Source: Scytonema millei VB511283
GTDB taxonomy: Bacteria > Cyanobacteriota > Cyanobacteriia > Cyanobacteriales > Chroococcidiopsidaceae
DNA: 64,000 nucleotides
NCBI RefSeq assembly: GCF_000817735.3
Contig: NZ_JTJC03000001.1
Coordinates: forward strand, 1,001,710-1,065,709
Reading direction: 5' to 3'
The notes beneath the pieces are model-generated. The model worked only from the letters and a program-made list of their open reading frames with translations. It had not been told where the DNA came from and did no database searches. Positions 33,921-43,262 of this stretch are shown piece by piece (positions within the stretch are counted from its first letter, which is position 1; the number at the start of each line of letters is the position of its first letter). The translations under genes and the position numbers were made by a program.

Positions 33921-34913
33921 CTATTTCCATTGAAAGACGGCGGCTCCCCAAGTCAAGCCTGCGCCAAAGCCAGAGACGGCGATGATGTGGTTGGGTTGCA
34001 CTTGTCCTTGGCGGACTGCTTCGTCGAGTGCCAGGGGAATGGAGGCGGCGGAGGTGTTGCCGTAATGGGCGAGATTGCTAATAACTTTATGGGCGGGAAT
34101 TTTTAAGCGATCGGCTACAGCATCAAGGATGCGCTGGTTGGCTTGATGTAGGAGCAACCAATCGATGTTGTCAACAGTGAGATTGGCACGAAATAGAGCT
34201 TTGTCAATGACTTCTGGAACTCTCTGCACGGCAAAACGATAGACTTCTTTACCGTTCATGGTGATGGGTTGATAAGTTCCTTGAGTCACTTCCACCCCAT
34301 CCATGAGTTGTTTTGAGTTGCCTTGATAGCCGAGGTTGAGGCAGTGATTTTCCGTACCGTCGCTTTTGAGTTCAAATCCGAGTAAGCGATCGCGTTTGTC
34401 TGCTTGCATCACGACAGCTCCCGCACCATCGCCAAATAGGACGCAGGTACGCCGATCTTCCCAATCTACCCAACGAGACAGCACATCTGCCCCAATCAGC
34501 AAGACATTCTGATAGACTCCCGTGCGGATGTATTGGGCAGCAGTGACCATACCAAACACAAATCCAGAACAAGCTGCGGTCAGATCGAAGGCTACGGCAT
34601 TACTCGCACCCAACCGTGCTTGGACTTGACAAGCACTGCCAAAAAGATCGTCGGCGCTGGACGTTGCTAAAAGAATCAGATCGATTTCGGCTGGTGTAAT
34701 GCCTGCCATCGCGATCGCCTCTTGTCCAGCAGCGGCAGCGATCGAGCTTAAAGACTCCGCTGCCGTGGCTAGCCGCCTGCTACCGATGCCCGTACGACTT
34801 CTAATCCACTCATCGGATGTGTCTACCAGTTGACTGAGACTCTGGTTATCTAACACGGTTGCTGGTGTGGCGGAACCGCTACCTGTAATAATTATGCCTG
34901 ATTGTTGTACCAT
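33921..34913 (-). CDS. fabH: 3-oxoacyl-ACP synthase III (KAS III)
   Basis: 330 residues with the full KAS III triad: Cys115 in TAACSGFVFG, His256 in LLLHQANQRI and Asn286 in HYGNTSAAS. It condenses acetyl-CoA with malonyl-ACP to start fatty acid synthesis. Length and start (MVQQSGIIITGSGSATP) are usual for cyanobacterial FabH. It sits between plsX and fabD. Confidence 0.95.
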   Translation of the reverse strand: MVQQSGIIITGSGSATPATVLDNQSLSQLVDTSDEWIRSRTGIGSRRLATAAESLSSIAAAAGQEAIAMAGITPAEIDLILLATSSADDLFGSACQVQARLGASNAVAFDLTAACSGFVFGMVTAAQYIRTGVYQNVLLIGADVLSRWVDWEDRRTCVLFGDGAGAVVMQADKRDRLLGFELKSDGTENHCLNLGYQGNSKQLMDGVEVTQGTYQPITMNGKEVYRFAVQRVPEVIDKALFRANLTVDNIDWLLLHQANQRILDAVADRLKIPAHKVISNLAHYGNTSAASIPLALDEAVRQGQVQPNHIIAVSGFGAGLTWGAAVFQWK

Positions 34914-34929
34914 GCTTCTCCCTGTAGAA

Positions 34930-34997
34930 GGAGTGAGGAGTGAGGGGTGAGGGGATTAAACTTTTCCCTCGCTCCTCGCTCCTCGCTCCTCGCTCCT
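34930..34997. repeat. Inverted tandem-repeat arrays between fabH and plsX
   Basis: gagtgaggagtgagggg and ctcgctcctcgctcctcgc arrays face each other and would form a hairpin in the transcript. The plsX stop codon directly abuts the array. Confidence 0.7.
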
Positions 34998-36013
34998 CAT
35001 TCTTCCGCGATCGCTACCGAGCCTTGAATCCGCTCTAGCACTTCGTTGTCTACTGCTTCTCTTGCCAGACGAATGGCATTAAAAATCGACGGTGCTTGAG
35101 AGCTACCGTGGCTGATAATGCAGATCCCGGCGACACCCAAAAGTAATCCGCCTCCATGCTCGGCATGATCTACCCGCTGCTTGATGCGTTTCAGGTTTGG
35201 TCGCAACAGCGATACGCCTAACTGACCGTGCAATCCTTGGGGTAACTCTTCACGCAGGATTTGCAGCAACACTTCTCCCACTGCTTCGGCAAATTTCAAC
35301 AGCACGTTACCAGCAAAGCCATCGCACACGATTACATCAAAATCACCGGAGAGGATATCTCGCCCTTCGGCATTTCCGACAAATGGAACTTTAGGATTAG
35401 CTTGGAGCAGTTGGTAAGCTTGAAGCGCGAGATCGTTCCCTTTGGATTCTTCCTCGCCAATATTTAGTAAACCGACTTTAGGTTCGGGAATACCTAGAAC
35501 GTATTTGCTGTAAACCGTCCCCATGACCGCAAATTGTTCTAAGAACTTGGGGCGACAATCGACGTTTGCACCCACATCTAGGATCAAAACTTGCTTGCTA
35601 GCAACGATTGTGGGAAACACGGCTCCAATCGCTGGGCGATCGATTCCTGATAGTCTTCCCAAACGTAATAATGCCGATGCCATCGCTGCACCTGAGTGTC
35701 CGGCTGAGACTACGGCATCTGCCTGTTTTTGCTTGACCAAATTCATTGCTACGTTAATCGAAGCTTTGGGCTTGCGCCTAATGCCACTCAGAGGCTCCTC
35801 GTGCATTTCTATCGTCCCTTGGGCAGGGACGATTTCTAACTGACCGAGATTAGTATTAGCGGGCAAGACGGCTTCAATCTGCTGGCGATCGCCCACCAGT
35901 ATGACCTCTACGCCTAATTCATCCCTTGCTCGCAGAGCACCAGCAACAATTTCAGCGGGTGCGTGGTCTCCCCCCATAGCGTCTATTGCGATTCGTGCGC
36001 GAGTCTTTCCCAT
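34997..36013 (-). CDS. plsX: Phosphate acyltransferase
   Basis: 338 residues starting RIAIDAMGGDHAP, the PlsX signature, with SAGHSGAAMASALLRLGR, ILDVGANVDC and NAEGRDILSGDFDVIVCDGFAGNVLLK. It makes acyl-phosphate from acyl-ACP for glycerol-3-phosphate acylation. It is the first gene of the plsX-fabH-fabD-plsC cluster. A gataact array and a duplicated REP-A unit lie upstream (36050-36225). Confidence 0.95.
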   Translation of the reverse strand: MGKTRARIAIDAMGGDHAPAEIVAGALRARDELGVEVILVGDRQQIEAVLPANTNLGQLEIVPAQGTIEMHEEPLSGIRRKPKASINVAMNLVKQKQADAVVSAGHSGAAMASALLRLGRLSGIDRPAIGAVFPTIVASKQVLILDVGANVDCRPKFLEQFAVMGTVYSKYVLGIPEPKVGLLNIGEEESKGNDLALQAYQLLQANPKVPFVGNAEGRDILSGDFDVIVCDGFAGNVLLKFAEAVGEVLLQILREELPQGLHGQLGVSLLRPNLKRIKQRVDHAEHGGGLLLGVAGICIISHGSSQAPSIFNAIRLAREAVDNEVLERIQGSVAIAEE

Positions 36014-36075
36014 TGATGACAGTTCCAGAAACCTTAAAGATCTTACCAGTTATCAGTTATCAGTTATCAGTTATC

Positions 36076-36225
36076 GGAAGGTCGTAGGGGCGGGTTTTTT
36101 CGCAGATCTGTACTAGAACAAATAATTCTTCGTTCAAACCCACCCGAGCGAGCGGAAGGTCGTAGGGGCGGGTTTTTTCGCAGATCTGTACTAGAACAAA
36201 TAATTCTTCGTTCAAACCCGCCCGT
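36076..36225. repeat. Tandem duplication of a REP-A element upstream of plsX
   Basis: Two ~72-bp copies (about 36076-36147 and 36154-36225) are nearly identical, reading ggaaggtcgtaggggcgggt, then tttttcgcagatctgtacta, then gaacaaataattcttcgttc and aaacccgcccg. Confidence 0.85.
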
Positions 36226-36298
36226 AAGAGTCAGGAGTAATTGCGAATTGCAAATCGCCAATTACGAATTGAATTATCTCCTGCTAAAAGGTAAGCAA

Positions 36299-37885
36299 TT
36301 AAGTCCGATCTGTCAAACTTACTGGTGGCGCAGTTTTAGGTACTGGTGCAAAGCTTTGCGCTCCTGCGGAGCTGATAATGATGGGTTGCAGGATCGCCGT
36401 ATTAGCAATGGAATTATTTGCCAGCGTAAACAGTGGGTTAGAGAGAATTCCAGCTAGAGATGTCGCAATTAAAGAAAGTACGATACCCACTTGTAGCGGA
36501 CGCATCCCTGATAAAGTCCAGTTGATTTCGGGATAGTTTTTTACCACATCGGACATTTCCTGCGGTTCCTTGACCACCATCATCCTGACGACACGGATGT
36601 AGTAATAAATTGAAACTACGGTGGTAACTAGTCCTAGCAATACCAATCCATACTGTCCGGCTTGCCAGCCAGCCCAGAATAAATAGATTTTGCCGAAGAA
36701 ACCTGCTAGTGGTGGAATCCCTCCTAAAGATAGCAAGCAAATGCTAAGGCACAGTGTCAGCAAGGGATCTTTTTGATATAAACCTGAGTATTCGCTAATT
36801 TGGTCGGTTCCCGTGCGGAGGGAGAACAGAACGACGCAGCAGAAGCCGCCCAGGTTCATGAACAGATATACCAACAGGTAAAATACCATACTGGCGTATC
36901 CTGCTTCCGTACCTGCAATTAAACCAATCATGACGAATCCGGCTTGGGCAATGGAAGAATAAGCCAACATCCGTTTCATGCTGGTTTGAGCAAGAGCAAC
37001 GACGTTACCCAAAATCATACTCAGGACAGCGAGGGCGGTGAAGACAAACTTCCACTCGCTAGAAAGTAAGGGAAAAGCAGTAGAAAGAAGGCGAATGGCA
37101 AGGGCAAACCCAGCGGCTTTAGAACCTACAGATAAGAAAGCAATGACTGGAGTGGGCGCACCTTCATAAACGTCTGGAGTCCATTGGTGGAAAGGTGCAG
37201 CGGAGATTTTGAAGCCAATTCCCGCAATGACGAAGACAAGGGAGATCGCCAGACCGAGAGATTGACCCGCATTAGCTTGGACGATCCCAGTGGCGATCGC
37301 GCTCAATTCGGTTTCTCCACCGGATAATCCATATAGTAAGGATACGCCGTAGAGAAAGACGGCTGTAGAGGAAGCACCAATCAATAGGTATTTCAGCGCC
37401 GCCTCGTTAGAACGGGGGTCGCGCTTGGTGTATCCCGTCAGTAGATAAGAGGAAATACTTAAAGACTCTAGAGAGATAAAAATCATCACTAGCTCGTTTG
37501 CTCCAGACAGGAACATTCCCCCTAAAGTGGCGGTGAGCAAAATGACAAGAAACTCCGCCAAAGCCGTACCGCTTTTTTCGACGTAGGTAATCGACATCAA
37601 AATGGTGACAGCGGCAGACAGCGCGATAATGCCGCGAAAGACTATGCTCAGGTCATCACCATTAAAGCCGCCTAAGAAAGCTATTGGATTGGCAATATCC
37701 CATTGAAAATAGAGAGCGATTATGGAGCCAAGCAGCCCTGCGATCGCTGCATAAGCAACCCAGCGCGAGGAACTACGACCCACAATCAAGTCACCAACTA
37801 AAACTACCATGAGGGTAACGAGGACGATACTCTCTGGCAAAATCGTCCCAGCATTCAACTGGGTTGCAAGATTGGCTAAATCCAT
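36299..37885 (-). CDS. ndhB: NAD(P)H-quinone oxidoreductase subunit 2 (NDH-1 NdhB)
   Basis: 528 residues with about 14 membrane segments. The start [18 protein letters not shown] and the core [49 protein letters not shown] and [14 protein letters not shown] are those of cyanobacterial/plastid NdhB. It is a proton-pumping antiporter-like subunit of thylakoid NDH-1, needed for cyclic electron flow, respiration and CO2 uptake. The ~35-residue C-terminal tail extends beyond the last membrane span. The gene is monocistronic. Confidence 0.95.
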   Translation of the reverse strand: MDLANLATQLNAGTILPESIVLVTLMVVLVGDLIVGRSSSRWVAYAAIAGLLGSIIALYFQWDIANPIAFLGGFNGDDLSIVFRGIIALSAAVTILMSITYVEKSGTALAEFLVILLTATLGGMFLSGANELVMIFISLESLSISSYLLTGYTKRDPRSNEAALKYLLIGASSTAVFLYGVSLLYGLSGGETELSAIATGIVQANAGQSLGLAISLVFVIAGIGFKISAAPFHQWTPDVYEGAPTPVIAFLSVGSKAAGFALAIRLLSTAFPLLSSEWKFVFTALAVLSMILGNVVALAQTSMKRMLAYSSIAQAGFVMIGLIAGTEAGYASMVFYLLVYLFMNLGGFCCVVLFSLRTGTDQISEYSGLYQKDPLLTLCLSICLLSLGGIPPLAGFFGKIYLFWAGWQAGQYGLVLLGLVTTVVSIYYYIRVVRMMVVKEPQEMSDVVKNYPEINWTLSGMRPLQVGIVLSLIATSLAGILSNPLFTLANNSIANTAILQPIIISSAGAQSFAPVPKTAPPVSLTDRT

Positions 37886-38275
37886 ACTCTTTGTATCAGT
37901 TGCGATGTATCAGTTGCGATGTAATCAGTTGCGATCGTTGAGCATTAGGACTGACTGTGTTAGTTTTATTTTCTCTTAATCCGATCCCCTTTCGGTCACG
38001 CCACCCCAGCTAATATTAGCGTTAACTGGGATTGAGAGGATAAGTTTTGCTTGTTACATTAGGGCGAGTGAATGCATATCATTGCAAATTTCTTATAGCT
38101 GATTTCAGTTACATATGGCGATCGCTAATCTAGATATACCGAATATTAGCCATCATATTTTGAAAGAGAAAAAGCCCGAAAAATCGGGCTATGCGATCGT
38201 AAATCTTGTAGAGAGGTTACATGCAACATCTCTACACTGATAACAGTTAACAGTTAACTGATAACTGACAACTGG
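37886..38275. other. 390-bp intergenic stretch upstream of ndhB
   Basis: It holds short tgtatcagttgcgatg repeats next to the ndhB start, presumably the ndhB promoter region, and a - strand terminator (38165-38190). A gttaactgataactg array (38240-38280) ends at the peroxidase stop codon. Confidence 0.6.
38165..38190 (-). terminator. Rho-independent terminator of the cytochrome c peroxidase gene
   Basis: A perfect 7-bp stem (AGCCCGA/TCGGGCT, loop of four) is followed on the - strand by TTTTTCTCTTT. It lies 85 bases after the peroxidase stop. Confidence 0.8.
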
Positions 38276-39142
38276 TCACTGACTCAAAGTTGTCCCCGTA
38301 GTGGAGAAATTAGAGAGAAAATCGGGAATCGGATTGCCTCCATTACGTCCCACGGCAGGAATTTCTAGTAATTGGTCTGTGGCTTGCCCTTTCCCATCAT
38401 TAACTACAGCATTTTGGTCGCCTGGGTGTCCGTTGGGAATAAAAAGCTGTGGATGGTCGAAGGGCGCTCTTTGAAAGCGAACTCGCTCGTCGGTGAGTCC
38501 GCGCAAGAAGGCGACAAACGCTTGTTTTTCATTATTGGTCAAATTCAGCACTGGCAAACCGCCAAAATCTCCACCGCGACTGTAAAAATCTATGACTTGC
38601 TCTAAAGTCAAAGTTCCGCCGTTATGAAAGTAAGGAGCAGTCAGTTCTATATTTCGCAGTCCTGGGGTTTTGAAGGCTCCATTCGCCAGGATGGTATCGC
38701 TGGGACTTAGGGGTGGATCGAGCGTGGGTGGATTTTCTCCTAACAATTGCGAGAATTTCCCTTGCTGTGCCAACCGTGCTTCAGAGAGCGAATTGCCAAA
38801 CCCGTCATCAGCACCTAAAGCAACGTCTTCCTGTGGAGGTCTAACTCCAATGGCAAAAAATCCCGTATCTTCCACAGGGGTTCCAGGGATTGGCGCTCGT
38901 CCGATTCTACCGCGACCAGTAACATTCCGAAACGAAGCCGCAGTGAGTTCTGTACTTGCATGACAGCCAATACAACCCCTGCGAGTGAAAAGCTGCCATC
39001 CTTGCTGTTGCTGTGGGGTAAAAGCACTGCGGTTTCCCGCTAAGAATTGGTCGAAGGGTGTTTGGCTGGAGACTAGAGTAGATTCATAGGCTTGAACTGC
39101 TAATCCAAAGAATAGCGAAAAATTGTATTCTGCCAGCGTATA
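38276..39142 (-). pseudogene. Di-heme cytochrome c peroxidase (MauG-like), 3' fragment split off by IS630
   Basis: This codes for about 288 residues of the C-terminal heme domain, with the second heme motif CIGCH (in TRRGCIGCHAST), a distal Met/His region and LRNIELTAPYFHNGGTLTLEQVIDFYSRGG. That last segment is the classic tail of the CCP/MauG family. It can be read from a GTG inside the IS end, but that is a by-product of the insertion. Joining it to the 5' fragment after removal of the element and one TA gives ...STIEY-TLAEYNFSLFFG in frame, about 755 residues in total. Peroxide reduction needs both hemes, so this half alone should not work. Confidence 0.85.
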
Positions 39143-39160
39143 TAGCACTCGAAGTATAGA

Positions 39161-39703
39161 TTAGGACGCAAGACGAACAGAAGCATCTACTCGTTCACGA
39201 AAGTTTTCAATGGTTCCTTGAGATTTCCTTACTCGGTTTTTAATCGGAAACCAGTAATGCTCAATCTCATTTAAATCGGGAGAGTAAGGCGGTAAGTATT
39301 CAAGTTCACATTTTGCTTGGGCGATTAATTCTCGGATTTTCTCAGATTTATGAAAGGTAGCATTGTCTAGAATTAAAGTCTGTCCTGGTTTTAAATGCGG
39401 TAACAACTTTTCAGATAACCATTGCTCAAAAACTAAGCGATTGCAAGCGCCTTCAAATGTGAATGGAGCTATCAATTTACCTTGACATAAACCACTGATA
39501 ATGCTAACTCTCATACTTCTTTTTCCCGATTTCAAGTCAAAGAATCTTTGTCCTTTTTCATTCCAGCCATAACCATAGTCGTCTCGATTATCTATTCCTG
39601 ACTCATCTATATATACTCGCTCTTCTATGCCTTTTTGACCAATCTTTTCGAGAAACTCTTGCCTTTTGGCTTCATCTCTTTCTTGATACCCGTAAGTTTT
39701 TTT
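39161..39703 (-). CDS. IS630 transposase, C-terminal frame (orfB), copy 1
   Basis: The frame opens in the poly-A slip site and carries the DDE triad: YIDESGI, TLILDNATFH and SPDLNEIEHYW. A shorter ATG-started version (39161-39535) would lose the first Asp, so it is unlikely to be the active form. It is joined to orfA by a frameshift at the nine-T run (9 A on the coding strand) at 39697-39705. Confidence 0.85.
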   Translation of the reverse strand, partial: KKTYGYQERDEAKRQEFLEKIGQKGIEERVYIDESGIDNRDDYGYGWNEKGQRFFDLKSGKRSMRVSIISGLCQGKLIAPFTFEGACNRLVFEQWLSEKLLPHLKPGQTLILDNATFHKSEKIRELIAQAKCELEYLPPYSPDLNEIEHYWFPIKNRVRKSQGTIENFRERVDASVRLAS

Positions 39704-40031
39704 TTCGAGTAAATCTAATTTTCTTCAAAGCTTTGCCAATAGTTCTGTCACTAATTTCTTCTTGCCAAGAAGAAGCCATTTCTTTTTGAGTTCGACTGCC
39801 ATGTTTTCGGACAAATTCCTTAAACTCTTCTAAATCGGTAATTTTTGCGCCATAGCCTCGCTGATATCCATCTTCTGCTCGATAATCTCCTGTTTCTTCC
39901 CTTTTCTGAAGCCAGAGATTGATGGTGTTCCGGCTAATTTTAAAGATTTTACTGGCTTGGGTTTTTCCCATTCCACCATCTATTGCCTGTATGACTTTTG
40001 TTCTCAAATCATAACTATAGGGAGCTGGCAT
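39672..40031 (-). CDS. IS630 transposase, N-terminal frame (orfA), copy 1
   Basis: 119 residues starting MPAPYSYDLRTKVIQAID. It contains the helix-turn-helix (GGMGKTQASKIFKISRNTINLWLQ) and second DNA-binding helices that recognise the element ends. It ends just after the nine-A slip site. Confidence 0.88.
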   Translation of the reverse strand: MPAPYSYDLRTKVIQAIDGGMGKTQASKIFKISRNTINLWLQKREETGDYRAEDGYQRGYGAKITDLEEFKEFVRKHGSRTQKEMASSWQEEISDRTIGKALKKIRFTRKKNLRVSRKR

Positions 40032-40086
40032 TTTTTCTCTCGTTGATTTCTCCTCTATTATGTCCTAATCTTTGTTTCGAGTGCTA

Positions 40087-41486
40087 TACTCGATTGTTGA
40101 TAGGGGACGGTTTCGCGGTCGGCGATAAAATCTTCGCCTACCCGTATTCGGATTGACGCGAATCACCATGTTGGAGTCCCACCACTGGGGTTGGAAAGCT
40201 TCTTGAATCATCTGCTCGTAGGTTTTATTTAAACCTGGCTGAGGTGCTTTGCTGAAAGCACCTAAAACGCTGTCATCGGCAGCGACGAGCTGTTTTGCTA
40301 AAGGTGGTAAAGCAAGGAGTTTTTTACCTGCCTTTCTCCCTATTCTCCTGATAATTCTGCGGCGGGTCGATTGTGCTGTCGTATCACTGCTTTGTGCGAT
40401 CGCATCTGTTGAGGCGGCGATATCAGCACTGTTACTATCGACTACATTACCGTTAGTATCTCTCACCCTCACGGTGTTATCCGTATCAGATAAATCGATG
40501 ACTAATGGTGCTATTGGCAAATCTTCGGCTGCTGTCTCAACTGCTGTAGTTATTGGTGCTACGGCTTGGGAAGCCAGAGAGGAATTTTTAATTCTGACTG
40601 GTACATCCCGCAAGCGTCTGCGGTTATTGGCTTGTAAGACAAACGCTTCTGGGTTTCTCAATCCAGAGCGATCGACTCCATTAAATATATTTTGGGCGCT
40701 ACCGTCCCAGAAATTACGGAAGTTAAAAACAGCATCGATGACAGTTGGAGAGTGACGATCTGTGACGCGCCGTGTGTTAATACCTTGGACTCTGAAAATA
40801 TCATCTGGCTGCGGCGTGACGTTATCTTTATCACTTCCAGGCACGATATCGACAAAATTAGCTCGAAATACTCCTTGGGAGCCTGCAATATCATTGCTGT
40901 CAGATATAACCCTAGAGGCGATATTATTGGGGTCTTCTAGCTTATGAAAGGGAAAATCTGCCGCTGTTAACTGATAATTAGGCGCGCCAGCAAGATTAAA
41001 TACGCGATCGCCTGCTCTTAATCCTGGGTTGATTTGGTTTTTCGAGCGGCTGTCTGCACCTGCTTTAAAGTGGCAAGTTGCACAAGTGACATTACCATCC
41101 GTACCGAGTTGCATATCCCAGAATAAAGTTTTTCCCAAAGCGATCGCGGCGGTTTTGTTGCGAATAAATTCGCCGATATTGTCGGGTTCGGGAATGGAGA
41201 CTTGGTTTAAAGGTACAATCGGCGGACTACCAACTTGTGCCGACACAGTATGTCCGGTTAAGACTGTAAAGATCGCAAGCAGGGCGATCGTAATACTAGT
41301 TTTGAGTTTTCTCGATAGTTGATTTCCTCCGAATTGCCGAGCTAAAAACGAAGTAAAAAAGCGAACGCCAGCCCAAAAAATAGCTGCTAGCTTCGCAAAA
41401 AAACGAGCTATAAAACGATAAAAAACTGTTTCGTTTTCTTTATTCGATAACTCGTTTGGTGGTTTATGCTTCAAACCATGACTCAT
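40087..41486 (-). pseudogene. Di-heme cytochrome c peroxidase (MauG-like), 5' fragment
   Basis: 468 native residues from ATG 41486, then five IS-encoded residues (STRNKD) and a stop inside the element at 40065. Residues about 60-85 form a membrane anchor/signal segment (SITIALLAIFTVLTGHTVSAQ), so the protein was periplasmic or luminal. The first heme motif is CATCH (135-139). A ~160-residue Thr/Asp-rich and then Arg-rich insert separates the two heme domains, longer than in typical 330-400 residue family members. Upstream starts at 41546 and 41558 are less likely. The gene is broken by the IS630 element at 39143. Confidence 0.85.
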
Positions 41487-41588
41487 GGCAAAATTCCCTT
41501 TGTTGGTTTGAGTAGAGATAAAATCTCTGCTTCCACAAAACAACATTGGTTGACTCAATTACTTAAAATCGTAATATTTTGATATATA

Positions 41589-41630
41589 GTCATTGGTCAT
41601 TGGTCATTGGTCATTGGTCATTGGTCATTT
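41589..41630. repeat. Heptamer tandem repeat (ggtcatt)
   Basis: About six copies of ggtcatt upstream of the peroxidase gene. Confidence 0.85.
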
Positions 41631-41907
41631 GTGAAAGCACAATTAGCAGATCGCAGACAGATGGACGATATTTTCACAATTGGTTAGACACGCTATAGAT
41701 CGATCTGCATCAGCAGCAGGGCGATCGCTTTACCTTTTCTTTTTAATTTAGCTGCCAATTTAAACTTTTTACACAACAACAGCTTTTACTAGCTAATCTT
41801 TCACACTAACTTCGGTAATTCTTCCAGTCTGAAATCTTCAAAAAATCAATTATTCTATATTTGGCTCTGTGCCAGCGAAGTCAATAGCCAAGACCTGAGA
41901 AATAATT

Positions 41908-42012
41908 ATGACATTTGAAAAAGAATTAGAAGAAATTACCGCATTAATCTTATTTAGCTGCACGGGTCTATTTTTTGGATTTTTACTATTTTTTATTTGG
42001 GCTTATTCTTGA
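41908..42012 (+). CDS. Candidate 34-aa single-span membrane protein
   Basis: ATG at 41908 with GAGA 9 bases upstream. The first ten residues are charged (MTFEKELEEI), followed by a ~22-residue hydrophobic segment rich in Leu and Phe (LILFSCTGLFFGFLLFFIWA). This resembles the size and layout of small cyanobacterial photosynthetic or NDH subunits, but no specific family is recognised. It lies between the two IS630 copies. Confidence 0.4.
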   Translation: MTFEKELEEITALILFSCTGLFFGFLLFFIWAYS

Positions 42013-42040
42013 TTAGTAATCTTCGATCAAAATTGAGATA

Positions 42041-42061
42041 GTAGGGTGGGCATTGCCCACC
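42041..42061. repeat. gtagggtgggcattgcccacc palindrome
   Basis: The inner 16 bases (ggtgggcattgcccacc) are self-complementary. The same repeat occurs at 30536 and 56358. Confidence 0.75.
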
Positions 42062-42307
42062 TTATTTTTTTGTAAAAAATAGACATAGCATTTGGATTGG
42101 CGAAACTAGCCAAAATAAGAAAAATATAGCTGCGCCACAACCTTCTATCAAACTACTTTCACCGCTAATATTTACGGCGTAGGTTGTCTCAATTTTCGCT
42201 GGAATAAGACTACTATACCAAAAGTATTCACAAACCGACCATGCTACATGTATAGCACTCGAAACAAAGATTAGGACATAATAGAGGAGAAATCAACGAG
42301 AGAAAAA

Positions 42308-42667
42308 ATGCCAGCTCCCTATAGTTATGATTTGAGAACAAAAGTCATACAGGCAATAGATGGTGGAATGGGAAAAACCCAAGCCAGTAAAATCTTTAAA
42401 ATTAGCCGGAACACCATCAATCTCTGGCTTCAGAAAAGGGAAGAAACAGGAGATTATCGAGCAGAAGATGGATATCAGCGAGGCTATGGCGCAAAAATTA
42501 CCGATTTAGAAGAGTTTAAGGAATTTGTCCGAAAACATGGCAGTCGAACTCAAAAAGAAATGGCTTCTTCTTGGCAAGAAGAAATTAGTGACAGAACTAT
42601 TGGCAAAGCTTTGAAGAAAATTAGATTTACTCGAAAAAAAAACTTACGGGTATCAAGAAAGAGATGA
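42308..42667 (+). CDS. IS630 transposase, N-terminal frame (orfA), copy 2
   Basis: 119 residues identical to copy 1: helix-turn-helix DNA-binding region, ending just after the A9 slip site at 42634-42642. Confidence 0.88.
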   Translation: MPAPYSYDLRTKVIQAIDGGMGKTQASKIFKISRNTINLWLQKREETGDYRAEDGYQRGYGAKITDLEEFKEFVRKHGSRTQKEMASSWQEEISDRTIGKALKKIRFTRKKNLRVSRKR

Positions 42668-43178
42668 AGCCAAAAGGCAAGAGTTTCTCGAAAAGATTGG
42701 TCAAAAAGGCATAGAAGAGCGAGTATATATAGATGAGTCAGGAATAGATAATCGAGACGACTATGGTTATGGCTGGAATGAAAAAGGACAAAGATTCTTT
42801 GACTTGAAATCGGGAAAAAGAAGTATGAGAGTTAGCATTATCAGTGGTTTATGTCAAGGTAAATTGATAGCTCCATTCACATTTGAAGGCGCTTGCAATC
42901 GCTTAGTTTTTGAGCAATGGTTATCTGAAAAGTTGTTACCGCATTTAAAACCAGGACAGACTTTAATTCTAGACAATGCTACCTTTCATAAATCTGAGAA
43001 AATCCGAGAATTAATCGCCCAAGCAAAATGTGAACTTGAATACTTACCGCCTTACTCTCCCGATTTAAATGAGATTGAGCATTACTGGTTTCCGATTAAA
43101 AACCGAGTAAGGAAATCTCAAGGAACCATTGAAAACTTTCGTGAACGAGTAGATGCTTCTGTTCGTCTTGCGTCCTAA
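42636..43178 (+). CDS. IS630 transposase, C-terminal frame (orfB), copy 2
   Basis: Relative to orfA this frame is +1 at the A9 run, continuing KKTYGYQERDEAKRQEFLEK and containing the DDE residues (YIDESG, LILDNATFH, DLNEIEHYW). The -1 frame at the same site stops after about 20 codons. A +1 shift, or transcript slippage losing one A or gaining two, is therefore needed to make the full transposase. Confidence 0.85.
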   Translation, partial: KKTYGYQERDEAKRQEFLEKIGQKGIEERVYIDESGIDNRDDYGYGWNEKGQRFFDLKSGKRSMRVSIISGLCQGKLIAPFTFEGACNRLVFEQWLSEKLLPHLKPGQTLILDNATFHKSEKIRELIAQAKCELEYLPPYSPDLNEIEHYWFPIKNRVRKSQGTIENFRERVDASVRLAS

Positions 43179-43262
43179 TCTATACTTCGAGTGCTATATA
43201 GTAATAAGTATTATAATAATGCTTTTTATAAATTTTTTCATTAGCTAAGCAAAGGAATCGTC

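Larger units (their letters stand above)
39143..40086 (-). mobile_element. IS630-family insertion sequence, copy 1 (inside the peroxidase gene)
   Basis: 944 bp, flanked by a TA on each side (39141-39142 and 40087-40088), the target duplication of the IS630/Tc1-mariner group. The terminal inverted repeats are 25 bp with three mismatches: both ends begin tagcactcgaa and share gattaggac after a 5-base variable step. It carries two transposase frames on the - strand. Its protein products are identical to those of the copy at 42253-43196. Confidence 0.92.
41487..42252. other. 766-bp stretch between the peroxidase 5' end and IS copy 2
   Basis: It holds the presumed peroxidase promoter, a ggtcatt tandem array (41589-41630), a 34-codon ORF (41908-42012), a gtagggtgggcattgcccacc palindrome (42041-42061) and A/T-rich sequence. 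Nothing else was recognised. Confidence 0.6.
42253..43196 (+). mobile_element. IS630-family insertion sequence, copy 2 (inverted relative to copy 1)
   Basis: 944 bp with the same ends (tagcactcgaa...ttcgagtgcta) and flanking TA dinucleotides (42251-42252 and 43197-43198). The transposase frames translate identically to copy 1. It sits in intergenic DNA. Confidence 0.92.

Noticed and set aside
38276-39148. The 290-residue ORF could be called an independent cytochrome c gene.
   Set aside because: Its first codons are IS DNA, and it joins in frame to the 40087-41486 fragment after removal of the element. It is the 3' half of a split gene.
39143-39153. The IS630 ends read tagcactc/gagtgcta, like half-sites of the CIRCE heat-shock operator.
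   Set aside because: They are the terminal inverted repeats of the element, 944 bp apart and present in both copies. CIRCE needs the two halves 9 bases apart. No CIRCE was found upstream of dnaK.
40249-40755. A 168-residue + strand ORF opposite the peroxidase gene.
   Set aside because: It is a shadow of the real - strand coding frame, without ribosome site or recognisable domain.
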